The notes below the pieces were generated by a model. It saw only the letters and a list, made by a program, of their open reading frames with translations, had not been told where the DNA came from and searched no databases. This document shows, in pieces, positions 46,518-58,764 of a DNA stretch of 64,000 nucleotides. The translations under genes were made by a program, and so were the position numbers. Position 1 is the first letter of the stretch, and every line of letters starts with the position of its first letter. Source of the DNA: Monomorium pharaonis (lineage: Eukaryota; Arthropoda; Insecta; Hymenoptera; Formicidae); the NCBI RefSeq assembly GCF_013373865.1, contig NC_050472.1:5947276-6011275 (forward strand), given 5' to 3'.

Positions 46518-49299
46518 ATGCTGGTACTTTTCGAGACGCCGGCGGGCTACGCGATCTTCAAGGTAGGTCCAAGTTTGCAGGAAGCGCAAGGCTTCCTAAC
46601 CTGAGCGATCGTGCACGTGTTGATCCCGTTTCATACTCCATCCCGCATACGAAACAAGATTTCGATCATTACCCAATAATAATATTACGAGATTATAAGC
46701 GTACGATTTACATGACGATTCGTTTGCAGTTACTGGATGAGAAAAAACTTGCCCAATCGGAGAATCTTTACAAGGACTTCGAGTCGCCGGAAGACGCTAG
46801 TAGATTGTGAGTTTTGTGTTTTAAGAACCATTATCTCCTCTGTTTTGACCGTACCGCCGTTTACTTAACATCCTCACGTACCTTCTGCTTTACAGAGTTA
46901 AGCTGACATATTTTCACAAATTTGAGGACACCACTGAAGCGCTAGCTGCCACTACGGCACTTGTGGAGGGCAAGTTGTCTAAATCTCTAAAGAAAACGCT
47001 TAAGAACAGCTGCAAGGAGGCTCATGAACAACTGGCAGTCGCAGATGCAAAACTAGGATGCGCCATCAAGGAGAAACTTTCTCTATCCTGTGTGAGCAAC
47101 ACAGCGGTGCAAGAACTAATGAGATGCATTCGAAATCAGATGGACAGTTTGGTCAGCGGGGTTACTAAAAAAGAGATGGCAGCGATGGCACTGGGCCTGG
47201 CGCACAGTCTTTCCAGGTATAAGCTGAAATTCTCACCTGATAAGATTGATACTATGGTGATTCAGGGAGTGTGCCTGCTGGATGATTTGGACAAGGAGCT
47301 CAACAACTACATAATGCGAGCGCGCGAATGGTATGGCTGGCACTTTCCTGAGTTGGGCAAGATAGTGACTGACAATCTTCAATACATAAAGACTATGCAG
47401 ATCATCGGCCAGCGTGATAAAATTGGGAAGTGCGATCTGTCGGACATTTTGCCAGAGGACATCGATGAAAAGGTGCGGCAGGCTGCAGAAACCTCAATGG
47501 GCTCGGAGATCTCAGAGGACGACGTCGATCTCATGCTCGCCTTGTGCAACGAGATAATCGAACTGCACCAGTATCGAGCCGATCTGAATAATTATCTGAA
47601 GAGCAGAATGATGACATTGGCTCCAAATCTATCGATTCTCGTCGGCGATCTGATCGGCGCGCGTTTGATATCAAAGGCCGGCTCCCTACACAATCTCGCT
47701 AAGCATCCCGCATCCACCTTGCAGATCCTTGGCGCGGAAAAGGCATTATTCCGCGCGCTCAAATCAAAAAAGAACACTCCTAAATACGGTTTGATCTATC
47801 ACTCGCAGCTCGTCGGTCAATCTTCAAACAAGAACAAGGGCAAGATGTCCAGGATGCTGGCAGCGAAAGCCTCTCTGGCGACGAGATTCGACGCATTGAG
47901 AGATACCACGGAAAATCTCGGCCCCAATCTCGATATCAATCTCGGCATGGAGCACAGAGCGACCCTGGAGAGGCGACTGAAACTACTCGAAGAGGGTAAT
48001 ATACGTCGGATAAGTGGCACTGCTCGCGCAAAGGCCACGTTCGAAAAATATCACAGCAAGAACGAATATATGCAATATTCCGCATCTGCAGACTCGACTC
48101 TACCGTCTCAATCGACTCAGAAGAAACAGGTGCCATTAATTGAGGAGATCGACATGAAGGAGGACACAAAAGAAGAAATACCTAAAAAGAAGAAAAAGAA
48201 ACACAGCACAAACCATGAAATCAAAGAGGAAATCAAGGGAGAAGAAGTGAAAATAGAAATGGGTGCTGTGCCGAAGAAAAAGAAGAAACGTAATTCGGAA
48301 CCTAATATAGAACAGGGAGAATGTTCTGATGCACAAGTAAAAATGGAATCAGAAGAAGTTAGTCCAAAGAAAAAGAAGAAATACAATACAGAAGACACAG
48401 CAGAAGCTTCTGGTACTCAAGAAGAAGTTCAAGTGAAAACCGAATCGGATATTGCATTGAAGAAAAAGAAAAAACATAACGTAGAACCAGAAAATGCAGA
48501 GGACTTAAGCACTTTATCAAAAAAGAAGAAGAAACACAGCATAGAATCTAAAACGGAAGATATAGGTGAGGCTTCTGGTACACAAGAAATAAGAAAAGTT
48601 GAAGATTCAGATTTCATATCGAAGAAAAAGAAAAAGAAAAAGAAGGAATCGATTGAAACTGAGGAGACAGCATCTGTGAAAATTGAGGAAACGTTTGATG
48701 TAGATATTTCAGGCGAAGCTGGAACGAGTGAAGGTAATTGTAAAAGTAAATCTTAAAAGAATAAAGATCGAATAATGGTTGATATGTTTCATAATTTTCA
48801 TATTTTATTATTAAATATTTTCATTCATTTAAAAAATAATTTTAAAATAATGTTAATAAATGAGTTTTAAATATCTCAAAACATAGATTTTTTTTTCTTT
48901 ATGAGAGAACAAAATAGAGAATATTTAGAAAATTGTAATAGATATTACAAAAGAAAATAGAATTTTCTTTTGTAATATCTATTGTAAAAATCTACTTCGA
49001 TCTTTGTGAAGTAGATTTTTACAATTTCAAATTTGTAATTATATTTTAATTAATAAAATTTTTCATTACTTTGATAGAGTATGAACAAACCTTCATTCTG
49101 TTAAATTTTGTAATAATAAAATGACTGTCTGAGTAACATCTTGAAATTTCCTGTTACAGAGAAAAAGAAGAAAAAGAAAAAGAAGAAAGAAAAAGAAAGC
49201 GAGGAGATGCAACAAAGTACAGTATCTGTTGAAGAAGTAGAGGAACCAGTTTCGAGCGAGAAAAAGAAAAAGAAGAAAAAGAAATCAAAGGAAGAATAA
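46518..49299 (+). CDS. Nop58: Nucleolar protein 58, box C/D snoRNP core
   Basis: Nop58 pairs with Nop56 and fibrillarin in box C/D snoRNPs that guide 2'-O-methylation of rRNA in the nucleolus. Four exons join in phase: 46518-46562, 46730-46806, 46896-48733 and 49160-49299, predicting 699 residues. The N-terminal NOP5NT domain starts MLVLFETPAGYAIFK. The coiled coil and the snoRNA-binding Nop domain carry LAPNLSILVGDLIGARLISK and the downstream GLIYHSQLVGQ and KGKMSRMLAAKASLATR blocks. The C-terminal tail of about 250 residues holds at least eight Lys blocks (KKKKKK-like) separated by acidic segments, much longer than the KKE/D tail of the human protein (529 residues in total). If the third intron is retained, translation ends GNCKSKS at 48756, and an AATAAA follows at about 48761. 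Confidence 0.96.
48925..49032. repeat. Two adjacent hairpins in the last Nop58 intron
   Basis: First hairpin: GTAATAGATATTACAAAAGAAAA with its complement TTTTCTTTTGTAATATCTATT immediately after. Second: TGTAAAAATCTACTTC and GAAGTAGATTTTTACA around a loop of about 7 bases. The stems are nearly perfect. Possible readings are a small MITE pair or a structured intronic RNA; no C/D or H/ACA box pair was recognised. Confidence 0.6.
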
Positions 49300-52200
49300 T
49301 TTGTATAGATTGCATAAAGAATAGGATAAATACAATTTTATATTAAATTTCTACATATATAAGTAAACACAAATAGCCCTTGCCCTTGTATTGCTCTTGT
49401 ACGAGGCAAATACTCAATCTTCATTTCTTTTTATTTCATAAACATACAAGTTGTGATATAGAAGTTGATGCTGTACTTTCTGAACGAAAAGAAAGTTTCA
49501 AAGTTACTTTTTATATTACATCTATGCAATTGATAAAAATAATAAAATAGAAAATGAATTATTTGTGTCATATGAGAGCAATAAAAAGATGATAAGAATA
49601 TTTTTTATTCAGTAGGAGTAAGAAAACGAAATAAATCCGAGAATTGTTATCAAAGTATTTTTTCCTCAGGATTTTGTTTTAATTATAAATTAAAATCGTT
49701 AATAACGCTACGAATAGGATCTCTAAATGACATAATGGAGTTGCTTGAGAATTGATTAATGAAAGGATTCATGTAAAATATTGTATAGTTTTTTCGTAAT
49801 AAATATATTAATGCATAAATTAAAAAATTTTTTTGTCAGAAAATTTAAGATTTTCCCTTTTTTTGTAAAATATTTTAATTCTAAAGCTGATAATAAATTA
49901 GTTCACTATTTTACTTATAGGTATAATTATATATTAATATAGTTTTATACAAAATAAAAGTTAAAAAGATAACATTTTTATAACAGAATTACTTTATTTA
50001 ATTCATGATACGCAAATACATTTGAAGGTTCACTAAATATTTTATTTTAATACTAATTAATCTGATTCGCAGGCAGTTACATAATAGCCAAATCTTCAAA
50101 AGTATAATTACATTTTGCATGTATATCAAATAGATAATTTATCGCAATTTTATATTTTTCCCCAAAAATATAAACTATAATTGTATATAAATATGATTGT
50201 ATATATAATATAGAAATCGCGTTTAAATGTCATCAAAATAATAATGGATACAAAACTGACAAATATCTTGTGTATCTCTGCAGAAACAAGATATTTCATA
50301 ATTACCATAATTGCATTTGAATATCAGCGTCGCACAAAAATAATAAAATAAGAAACGATAAAAAATGTACAAAATCATTGCACGCAATCATAAGTTGAAA
50401 AAAAAAACGATTATATTGTATATTAGCGCAACACTTGTTGAAAATAATACTCCTATATATATTTATATACTCATATAAAATCTTCAGTATTTTTTAAACC
50501 TTGATAAACATGTGAGATAACACATATTGTACCTAAAGTATTACTTCATAGATTTAAGGTTTAAATAATAAAAGTTAATTTAAAGTTTTTGTATTTATGT
50601 ATGCCTGTCTCCATAATGCATACTTTTCAGTAGTTTTGTTTGAAAAAATACATAATTTCAAAAAACCTAAGATACTGTATTTATCAAACATTTAAATAAC
50701 ACATATGTTAAGAGCATAAACGATATCATTTCTATATAAACATATATCTTGAGATATATATATATATATATATATATAAACTACATTAACAATAGAAGAT
50801 ATAATAAATGAATATTATAATTTATGATAAATAGAAACACCGTCATTTATTTGTAAAGTGAAATTTTATTTACTTTTTTTTTAAACTGCGTGCTTCTTTT
50901 GGAAAAATAGGAATATTATCTAAAAAGAAAAAAGTTATATACATTATAGAAGAAGAAATATAAACAGAATGCCATGAGTATCGAAAAAGTTACTATTGAC
51001 TACATTTGACTAGTAGGCATTGATTGATCTAGATATATCATTTGTAATCTTATTTACCCTTTTTATCGGTTTTTTTGAGCTTGTAACAGCAGACAGCAAT
51101 TACATTTCATATACTTTAAACAATGACTTACGATTTTACTACGTTCATCAATATTTAACATATAATTTATCTACTTTCATAGTATTTTCTTCGCTCATTA
51201 AATCTATAATAGAATTGATATCGTTTACAGTCATATATGCATCTTTTTGGATTCCTCATTATATAAAAAACAAAATGTTGCTTTATTACAGTTTAATTAC
51301 ATGAATTATCGAACGATGTTGCGTAAAAACTGCGAGGAAACACACTTTTATTTGTAGATATCTTATTATAAGAAGCTCGGATGCATCCTGGCGAATATAG
51401 AATGCAGCGTACATGTAGGATCGTAACGCTGTAATTTGCATTCCCTTTTTTTTTACTTCCGGTGCGTCTTCCTGGTTTATCGTCGGGCGTGAATCGAGCA
51501 AAGCGTTATAGGCGTGTACGCATTTCGCCTAACGATACAATAGCGATTGTATAAAAATATTTTATACATATACTGAAGCACATCGTATAATACTACACGA
51601 CGATCATTCGGCAGACCATTTGTAAACGAAATAATCGCCCCTCGCTGAAAATTACACCTCGATTTCTCAATATAGCTTTTTATTTCTTATTTTCTTTTTA
51701 CACACTCGTGTACTCGAACGTACGATATATACGGTATCGCGAAAAATAGATTACGCATATATGCATACACGTTTACGAACTACACGTAGATTTTCTCACG
51801 ATCCTCAATCTCTTTTACATCTTTTCGAATAACATTACGCAAAGTATATCAATGCGATATATTAAATATATATATTCTTGTTATAATATAAATTAGTAGA
51901 CACTTGATAAGTCACGTTTCAACTTAAATTTGTACAATTTGCCGAACGTAAATTATAAACTAAGATTAATTATAAACAATGAAAAGTTTCGCATATGTTT
52001 AGAAGCAAATTTCTTCTTAATAATGACTAATAGAGCACATTGGGAATAATAGGACAATGTCAAATAACAAAAAAAAACATGAAATAGCCTTCCTAGAATT
52101 TCGCGGACTTTATTCTTTTTTTTCTCTTTTAGAGCCTAAGTCTGTAGATATCTCTAAGTAAACATTTATTTCGAAAAGTTACGGTAATATTATGATCAAA

Positions 52201-53120
52201 TATACTCTTTTAAAAGGAGAGAAAACTGTATTACAAATTTATGATATATAATAAATGGTCGCTGTAAACTGCCAATCGAAGATACAGCAAGATAGATCGT
52301 GTGTGCTCTAATATCGTTATCGCGATACAAAATAGAATTAGAAAAAACGCAAGCACGTTGCCCAGAGTGTCTCAGAATGACTTAATTTTAATTCCCCTGT
52401 GGCAAACTTGGAGTAGATTTTTTTGGGGCATAATCTTGTCAGTTGCAATGAACTGTCTCATTAATAAAAAAAAAATATATATAAAATATTCGAGAGTTTG
52501 AGTAAAATAATAAGAAATAAATATTGTCGTTTAAGTATCTAAAAATATATTTCAAAGATTACTTATTTGGCATTGTAATCGAGACAAAAAAAATCTGCGT
52601 CAACTTGCCATTGAGTCCGTGATTTCCAGGACACTCCGCGCAAATGTCCACAATTCCATAGTGGAGTGATATATAAAAATAAGTGTATATAAAGTGCATA
52701 AAAAATATAGAGCGTCTCGCAGCAATAGCCTCCGGGATACGTAATCCTTCCGCTTCTCTTTCTCTTTTCCTCGTGAGGAAACACTCTCTACCGGAGAATA
52801 GCAACAAGTATTGCACAAGTACTCAACGTATCGCAGACTGTGCGAAAAATCCACGGACTTATTTTATACGTTGGGAATACCGCGTAGTTCTTATTTTTAT
52901 ACAATTATCTAGAGAATGCTTTTCCTAGTACCTCTAACGCAGTTATATATAATATTTATATATATATGTTTCTATAAGTGTATATATATATATATATAAT
53001 TCTTTTAGAATACTCGAATTGTATTCATGATAGATACGTATATATGTACAAAATACATAGTATAAGACTTTTCGTGAGGCTCTGCCATGACCGGTGGCGC
53101 AGGGTGTTCGACCACACTGT
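49300..53120. other. Convergent intergenic region between Nop58 and fzr
   Basis: AT-rich, with several AATAAA-type signals close to the Nop58 stop. The right part (about 51500-53120) is less AT-biased and is probably the long 3' UTR of fzr. TA microsatellites lie at 50755-50777 and 52980-52999. The hydrophobic ORF at 51020-51304 and small ORFs near 52300-52900 show no recognisable domain and are not called. Confidence 0.4.
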
Positions 53121-54620
53121 TTATCGGATACTTGTGAACAGATTCAGCACAGACTTGTTCTCCTTCTGACTGCGTGCCTTGCTGAACACGTTCCAGAAGC
53201 GCAGAGTCTCGTCGCCGGCCCCGGTGACGATCGCCTCGCCGTCGGGCGACATCGCCAGATAGAGCACACGGTACGAGTGGCCGGTGAGTTTGGCCACTTG
53301 CGTGAGGCTCGGATACTTCCACACGAGAATCTGGTTCTGCGAGTAGCCATGCGTGCTGACCAGCTCGGAGCTGTGCTTGCTCCACGCCAGGTTGCAGACC
53401 TGCGAGCCGGTGTCGACGCACTGCATCGGCTGGCCGGTCAGCGTGTTCCAGAAACGGATGCAGCGATCGGCGGTGCCACCGCCGGACGCCAGCAGGCCGT
53501 GATGATGGGGCGACCAGGCGATCGCTTTCACCGCCGCCAGGTGCTCGGTGTACGTCTGGATGGGCGAGAGGGAGTGCAGATTCCACACGTAGAGCCGATT
53601 GTCGTTGCCACCGGACGCCAGGTACTGATTGTCCGGCGACCACTTGAGGCCGCACACTTCCTGCCGATGGGCACCGAGTCGCCGCTCGCCGACCACGCAC
53701 GGCGTCCTCACGTCTCTCTGCAATATCAGCCGGTCCCTGCTGCCGGACGAGAGGACCTCTCCGTTCCACGCCAGGGCTCCCACCCGGGCGCTATGGCCCT
53801 GCAACTTGCTCACCTGCTTGTTCACTGCGACGTCCCACACCTGTATATAGCCCATATGCGTGCCCACCGCCACCAGATTGCCCCGTTCGTTCCAGGCGAC
53901 GCTGGTCACGCTGTTACCGTCGTTGGACAGATCGCAGAGCCGCGTCACTTGGCTGGTGCACGCCGACCACAGGTAGACACAACTACCCAGGCCGACACTG
54001 AGAACATTCTGGGAGGACCAGTCGACCAAGTTAAGGTAGAAGTCGTCCTGCAACTCCGGAGCGTCCAGCACCTTGAACGGTATTCTCGAGATCTTTCTGG
54101 TCGCCTTCCTGGGCGACCTAAGCAGCTTCTGGCTCTTGGCGCTGAGCGGCGACAACGAATATGGCGAGCTCTGATCCAACAGCGTGCGGTCCTTGGTGGG
54201 CGTGGTGTACTTGAAGAGGTTCTTGGTGACCAACGGCGAGAGCACCCTACGCTCCTCGCACTGGCCCTTCACGTCCTCGATGCTCGCCCCGAGCAGCTCG
54301 TTTTTCAGCAGGCAGGAGTACGCGATGCCGTCGCGGCTGCCCTCGCCGTTCTCCCGCGTCTTCTTCGCCACCAGGCCGCCCCGGCCGTTCTCGCTGATCA
54401 TGGAGAACGTGGTCTGCCAGTTGTTGCCCGAGCGGGTGGGTATGAAACGATCGTAGCTATTGTTGCACGCGGACGTCTTCGTGGGCGAGTAAATGGGCAG
54501 ATAAGTGGCGGCGCCGCCAGGCAACGGCGTTGTCGCGCTGCCGCCCGTCGCCGTCGAGGCATCGTCGCCGCTGGTATACACCACCTTCAGCAGCCGTTTC
54601 TCGTACTCGTGATGGAACAT
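53121..54620 (-). CDS. fzr: Fizzy-related protein (Cdh1), APC/C co-activator
   Basis: Cdh1/fizzy-related activates the anaphase-promoting complex in late mitosis, G1 and endocycles by recruiting substrates. The predicted protein is 499 residues. The start at ATG 54620 is chosen because MFHHEYEKRLLK matches the family N-terminus; an upstream in-frame start at 54677 would add 19 unrelated residues. Features: C-box DRFIP at 57-61, RVLSPLVTKNLFKY at about 125-138, KLLRSPRK with the RKISRIPFKVLDAPEL linker (about 166-190), seven WD40 repeats from about 190 to 485 (substrate-docking propeller, for example LASGGNDNRLYVWN), and the C-terminal Ile-Arg tail (TSIR) that docks on Cdc27. The coding region is uninterrupted and strikingly GC-rich compared with its flanks. 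The long opposite-strand ORF of 642 codons is a compositional shadow. Confidence 0.96.
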   Translation of the reverse strand: MFHHEYEKRLLKVVYTSGDDASTATGGSATTPLPGGAATYLPIYSPTKTSACNNSYDRFIPTRSGNNWQTTFSMISENGRGGLVAKKTRENGEGSRDGIAYSCLLKNELLGASIEDVKGQCEERRVLSPLVTKNLFKYTTPTKDRTLLDQSSPYSLSPLSAKSQKLLRSPRKATRKISRIPFKVLDAPELQDDFYLNLVDWSSQNVLSVGLGSCVYLWSACTSQVTRLCDLSNDGNSVTSVAWNERGNLVAVGTHMGYIQVWDVAVNKQVSKLQGHSARVGALAWNGEVLSSGSRDRLILQRDVRTPCVVGERRLGAHRQEVCGLKWSPDNQYLASGGNDNRLYVWNLHSLSPIQTYTEHLAAVKAIAWSPHHHGLLASGGGTADRCIRFWNTLTGQPMQCVDTGSQVCNLAWSKHSSELVSTHGYSQNQILVWKYPSLTQVAKLTGHSYRVLYLAMSPDGEAIVTGAGDETLRFWNVFSKARSQKENKSVLNLFTSIR

Positions 54621-56555
54621 GACGCGACGCGAAGAATTACCCAAGTCTCGCACCGAGAGCCACAGGAGTCCCTCCACTCACATAATTTAACACACCGAGA
54701 CGGACGCCCGTACGCGCTCGCACGCGGTCGTGAGAAGCCACCGTGGCAACTCCACGATCGATCCCGGGCCTCAGGTCACGTCACGAGCTCATCCCCGGCC
54801 TCGGTACTCACCCGCTTCGCTTTACTTTCTCGACACGGTTTATTAGAGACGGTTGGTCGAGCTGCTACCAAGCCACCGTCATTCGTGTTAACAACCGTGC
54901 CGTCGCCATTCGACGTCTGGTCAACTATCGCAGGATCGAGAAATCGACGAGGGCGCGCGCACGAGGTCGAGCGATCGCCCCGTGTGTCCGCCAATAGAAG
55001 CGTGACTCTCGGGATGCGATAGGCCGAAGGGAGGGGAGGTCAATCTTATCGACCGTTTTGTTCCTTATTTCATACCAATACAATATACCTGCAATAATAT
55101 ATTAATAATCAGGGTTGGGATGGTAACTAACTAAAAAATTAAATAAATAGGTTAAAAACTTAACAACTTTTAATTTTGTTACTTTTAAAATACGTAAATT
55201 TTAACTTACTTCTTTCCCATGTTGAATAAAAGAAAAAATTGTAAAAGAATATAAATAATATTTCCATATAAAAATATATTTCTTTATATAAATTTAATTT
55301 ACAAATAAAATAATAAATTTATTTGATAATCCATGTTATAATATATTGTTTTATGTTAATACTAATTTAATATAATATTATACATATACTATATGTGTTC
55401 TTCAAAGTAAAACTTTTAATTTAATTTAATTTTAAATTAACTTTTAATTAAATTAGTTTTTTAATCCATGTAATTTTTAACGTAACTTAAATGTTATTAA
55501 CCATTAATTTTAACTTAATTTTAAAAATATATACATTAAATTACTCAATTTTAAATATATAATAATACATTACTAAAAAACAAAAATGCTATATTTAATT
55601 ATAAGTTTATTCAAAAATTAATTTTTCTTTAAAAAATTATTTTAAAATTTTATTGCTTACGTTTAAAAAACTTTTGAATACCTGTTAAACAAAAAAATAA
55701 CAATCTGCTTGAAGTAGTAATTTCCTAAGATAATTATAATTAGTACAGTAATTATAATAATTTATAATCAATACAAAAGCACGATCAATGAATGTATATT
55801 ACACATACATTCATAATTTATTTAATTCTCTCTAAAAAAAATCATCTGAATTCTTTAATTTATTCAAAAATAAAATTATTAATCATAATTAATATAATTA
55901 ATAATATTTATCTGTCGGGTAAAAAGAATGTCATTTCGAAATAGATTCTTGAGAGTTACCAAATTTTCCATGATCCCTTTATTTTATATATTATCTCATC
56001 TTTTCTTTATTCTTCTTCCATTCTGTTCGTCCTATTTAAAACTTGTGACGAATCTCGATGGCCGAAAAGATAAAATTACTTTATCAACAATAACGGTTTT
56101 CTCATCGATAAGATACACGAAAGAATTTCTCGACGGTTAGAGAAAACGATTAAATTCCATGTCATTTTTCCGCCTCATATGTCGCCGCGATTCGTGCCGC
56201 AATTGCAGCCGCGCATGCACTGGTATTCACGCACGATCAGCACGATGCATACAGATGCACGGATGAGTCGGGAAGGCTGAAAGCCTCGCGAAATTTAAGC
56301 CGAATGTGGAGTAATTTTCGAATATGAAAATCGGCGATACATGGTGACCCTGGCCGTCCCACCTGCGGCGAAAGCATCGCCAAATTGCGCTATACCAATG
56401 AGATAGCGATGTTCTGCCGTTTCTCTCGACGCCGCTCCTCTCGAATGAGTCATCTGGACGGCGAGCGGAGGGGTAGTTTGCTCAACGCGTTGTCGAGGAT
56501 TGTTGGAGCGCGTTGTGGCGCGAAGAATTTTGTTTACAGCAAGATACGACCGACG
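54621..56555. other. Divergent region between fzr and FAM177
   Basis: 54621-55060 is GC-rich and presumably the fzr 5' UTR and promoter. 55070-55920 is strongly AT-rich. 56150-56555 regains GC and is the likely FAM177 promoter and 5' UTR. An open frame continues upstream of the FAM177 start codon (from 56385), but it is not needed for the conserved protein. Confidence 0.4.
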
Positions 56556-57894
56556 ATGGCATCGGACAGGGAAGACGCCAGCGATCTGAACGACGTTATT
56601 CTGCAGGAAAATTCGGATGCCGAGACGCAGGTAAAATTGTCACGGCACGATGTGCGATGCACGTTTCGTGTCGCCTAACCTTTTCAATTGTCTGATAGGC
56701 GGTGATCAACAGGATCGTCCGGTTTGTTTTTTTTATGTCCGAGATAAATAGATATAAGTCTATTTAAATGGGTCCTCGCAGTAAACACGAAGTTTTTCTA
56801 CGGAAAGCTTACCGAGTTTTTGTAAGATTACACATAGAATTATCAGTCTAATGATGGTTTGTTATTTCTGTGCAAAGTGCTCCGAATATTTTATATCTTT
56901 GCAGAGTAAAGCTTAGGTTTAACGTATAATTAAAATAAGATTAAAATTTATTTATTTAATTGTTTTAATTATATTAATTAAAATTTAATGTAAGAATTTT
57001 GGAATGTATGATTCTTAAAAATCCTATAGAAATCTTATAAACAATAGACTTGTTTTTCTTTAATTAGCTAGTTTTTAATTATTTAAAAATATTATGTACC
57101 TATTGAAATAGAGCGTAATAATTAATCTTTTTTTTATAAAAAATTACTTGAACTATAATTTTAATAAATTTAATACAACTTGATTTTAAAATAAATGTTT
57201 ACATGTACAGTGCGAACGCAAATTGAGCAAGAAACCTAAGAGGATTTTGCAATTTTCGGATGGAGTAATGGAGGAATATTCGTCGGAAGATGAGGTTGAC
57301 GCACCAAAGAGTAACAAAATTGTGTCGCAAATAGATACCGTAAATATACAAATCATATTAATTACAATTACATATGTATATGATTAAATATATTCACAAT
57401 GATCCACATTTTTCTTTTGTTACAAAAGGCTTGTTTTTTTTAGCTGAATTTCTTGCATTGTTTATTTTTCCTCTTTTTTCTCCACTTTGCAAGAATCGAA
57501 ATTCAAAAAATTCAGCTAAAAGAAACAAACCTTGGATGTGGATTATTGCTATAAGATCTTTAATTATTATTTATAATATATTTAGTAAAAATATCAAATA
57601 ACAATACATAATATTTTATAGAAAAACATGAATTGGTTACCTTGGGCATGGTACCAAACCACATGGTTTAGTTCTAAAATGTTAGATGGTTGTGATTATG
57701 TTGGCGAATGCCTGGCCAATTTCTTCGGCATAACAGCACCTAAGTATCAATTCGAGATCAATGAGTTTTATAGGCAAAGGGCGCTCGAAAAAGAAATGTC
57801 TTACAAACAAGATTTGGAAATGGGTGGATGGAATGAGCATAACCGAAACAATCTCATAAATAGTGATAGTATGTTAGCAAATGAACGTAAGTGA
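56556..57894 (+). CDS. FAM177A1: FAM177 family protein
   Basis: A small conserved animal protein; the mammalian members are associated with Golgi membranes, with no known enzymatic role. Three exons: 56556-56630, 57211-57339 and 57622-57894, predicting 158 residues starting MASDREDASDLNDV. The family core is clear: KKPKRILQFSDGVMEEYSSEDE in exon 2, then MNWLPWAWYQTTW, LDGCDYVGECLANFFGITAPKY and INEFYRQRALEKEM in exon 3, with the hydrophobic/aromatic segment and a charged coil after it. The apparent stop TGA (57892-57894) overlaps a perfect splice donor, C|GTAAGT (57887), so an extra 3' exon could replace the last two residues. Divergent from fzr. The symbol follows the vertebrate orthologue. 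Confidence 0.88.
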
Positions 57895-58355
57895 CGATGT
57901 TAAAAAGGGATTTAATACGAGAAAACGTATTACATGTTATAAATTCTCTATTTTAAAATACGTTCAAAATATTGCACATTTAATTGATAGGAACTTTATG
58001 GAATTGCTGTTCCATTTTCTTCAAAATTAGACACTTTACGTTGGAAGTAAAAATTCTATTATATGATCCAACATGTAAGAATATATGCTGACTGCTCTAA
58101 ACGTATTAATCTTTAGAAGACGGGTGTATTTGTCTGTCAAGATTTGTATTTTTAAGTAAGAACTTTCATAAGTGACTCTTCTGGAGCCCAAAAATAGATT
58201 TTGCGTCCTGTACACGGTAACGAAAATAAAAAAGTTGTTCAGGACAGGTTATTATGAAAAATATTTCGAATATAAGGAAAAATAACAAACAATATATGAG
58301 AAGAAATTTTCATGTGAAAAAAAACTTTTACTTTATTCTTGCTTATATACAGTAA

Positions 58356-58764
58356 GTGGCGTAGCCAGGAGAGGAGTATGGGGATTCAAGCCTCTTCCTC
58401 CCAAGACTTCAAGGTAATAACTAAAAGTCCTAATAGAAAATGAATACTTGGTGAGAGAATTTAAATTTAATTTCCACCAATGTTGTCCCCCGAGATGAAA
58501 CTTTGTGTAATAATTCCTTTGCTCAAAGAGATGTTTGTTTTTCTCAAAGATATTTAAAAACATTTAGGTCTTAGTATTTAATTGTTTAATTTATCCTTCT
58601 ATCTCTGGTAAGTTAGATATTTAATGTTATGTTATTCAGGTTAAAAAAATTAATAATTTTTAATATAAAATAAACGATAGTTTCAAATAAGAATCTCTAT
58701 ATAAAATATAGAATATAGAATTATTTTTTAGCCTTTTCCAAAACCTAAGTCTAGCTACGCCAGT
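58356..58764. mobile_element. 409-bp hAT-like MITE (GTGGCGTAGCC termini)
   Basis: Left end GTGGCGTAGCCAGG and right end CTAGCTACGCCAGTG form terminal inverted repeats, close to the common insect hAT terminus CAGTGGCGTAGCCAGG. They are flanked by an imperfect 8-bp duplication, TACAGTAA (58348-58355) and TTCAGTAA (58765-58772). It has no coding capacity. Confidence 0.65.

Noticed and set aside
46269..46589. Minus-strand ORF upstream of Nop58
   Set aside because: It overlaps Nop58 exon 1 and its 5' UTR; no domain, and the conserved gene is on the plus strand.
51020..51304. Hydrophobic 94-codon ORF
   Set aside because: AT-rich composition gives Phe/Ile/Leu/Tyr runs by chance; it starts at a non-ATG codon and lies in a probable 3' UTR or intergenic region.
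53094..55022. Long plus-strand ORF (642 codons) opposite fzr
   Set aside because: It lies antisense to a GC-rich conserved WD40 gene and has low-complexity Arg/Ala/Val-rich content with no domain; it is a compositional shadow.
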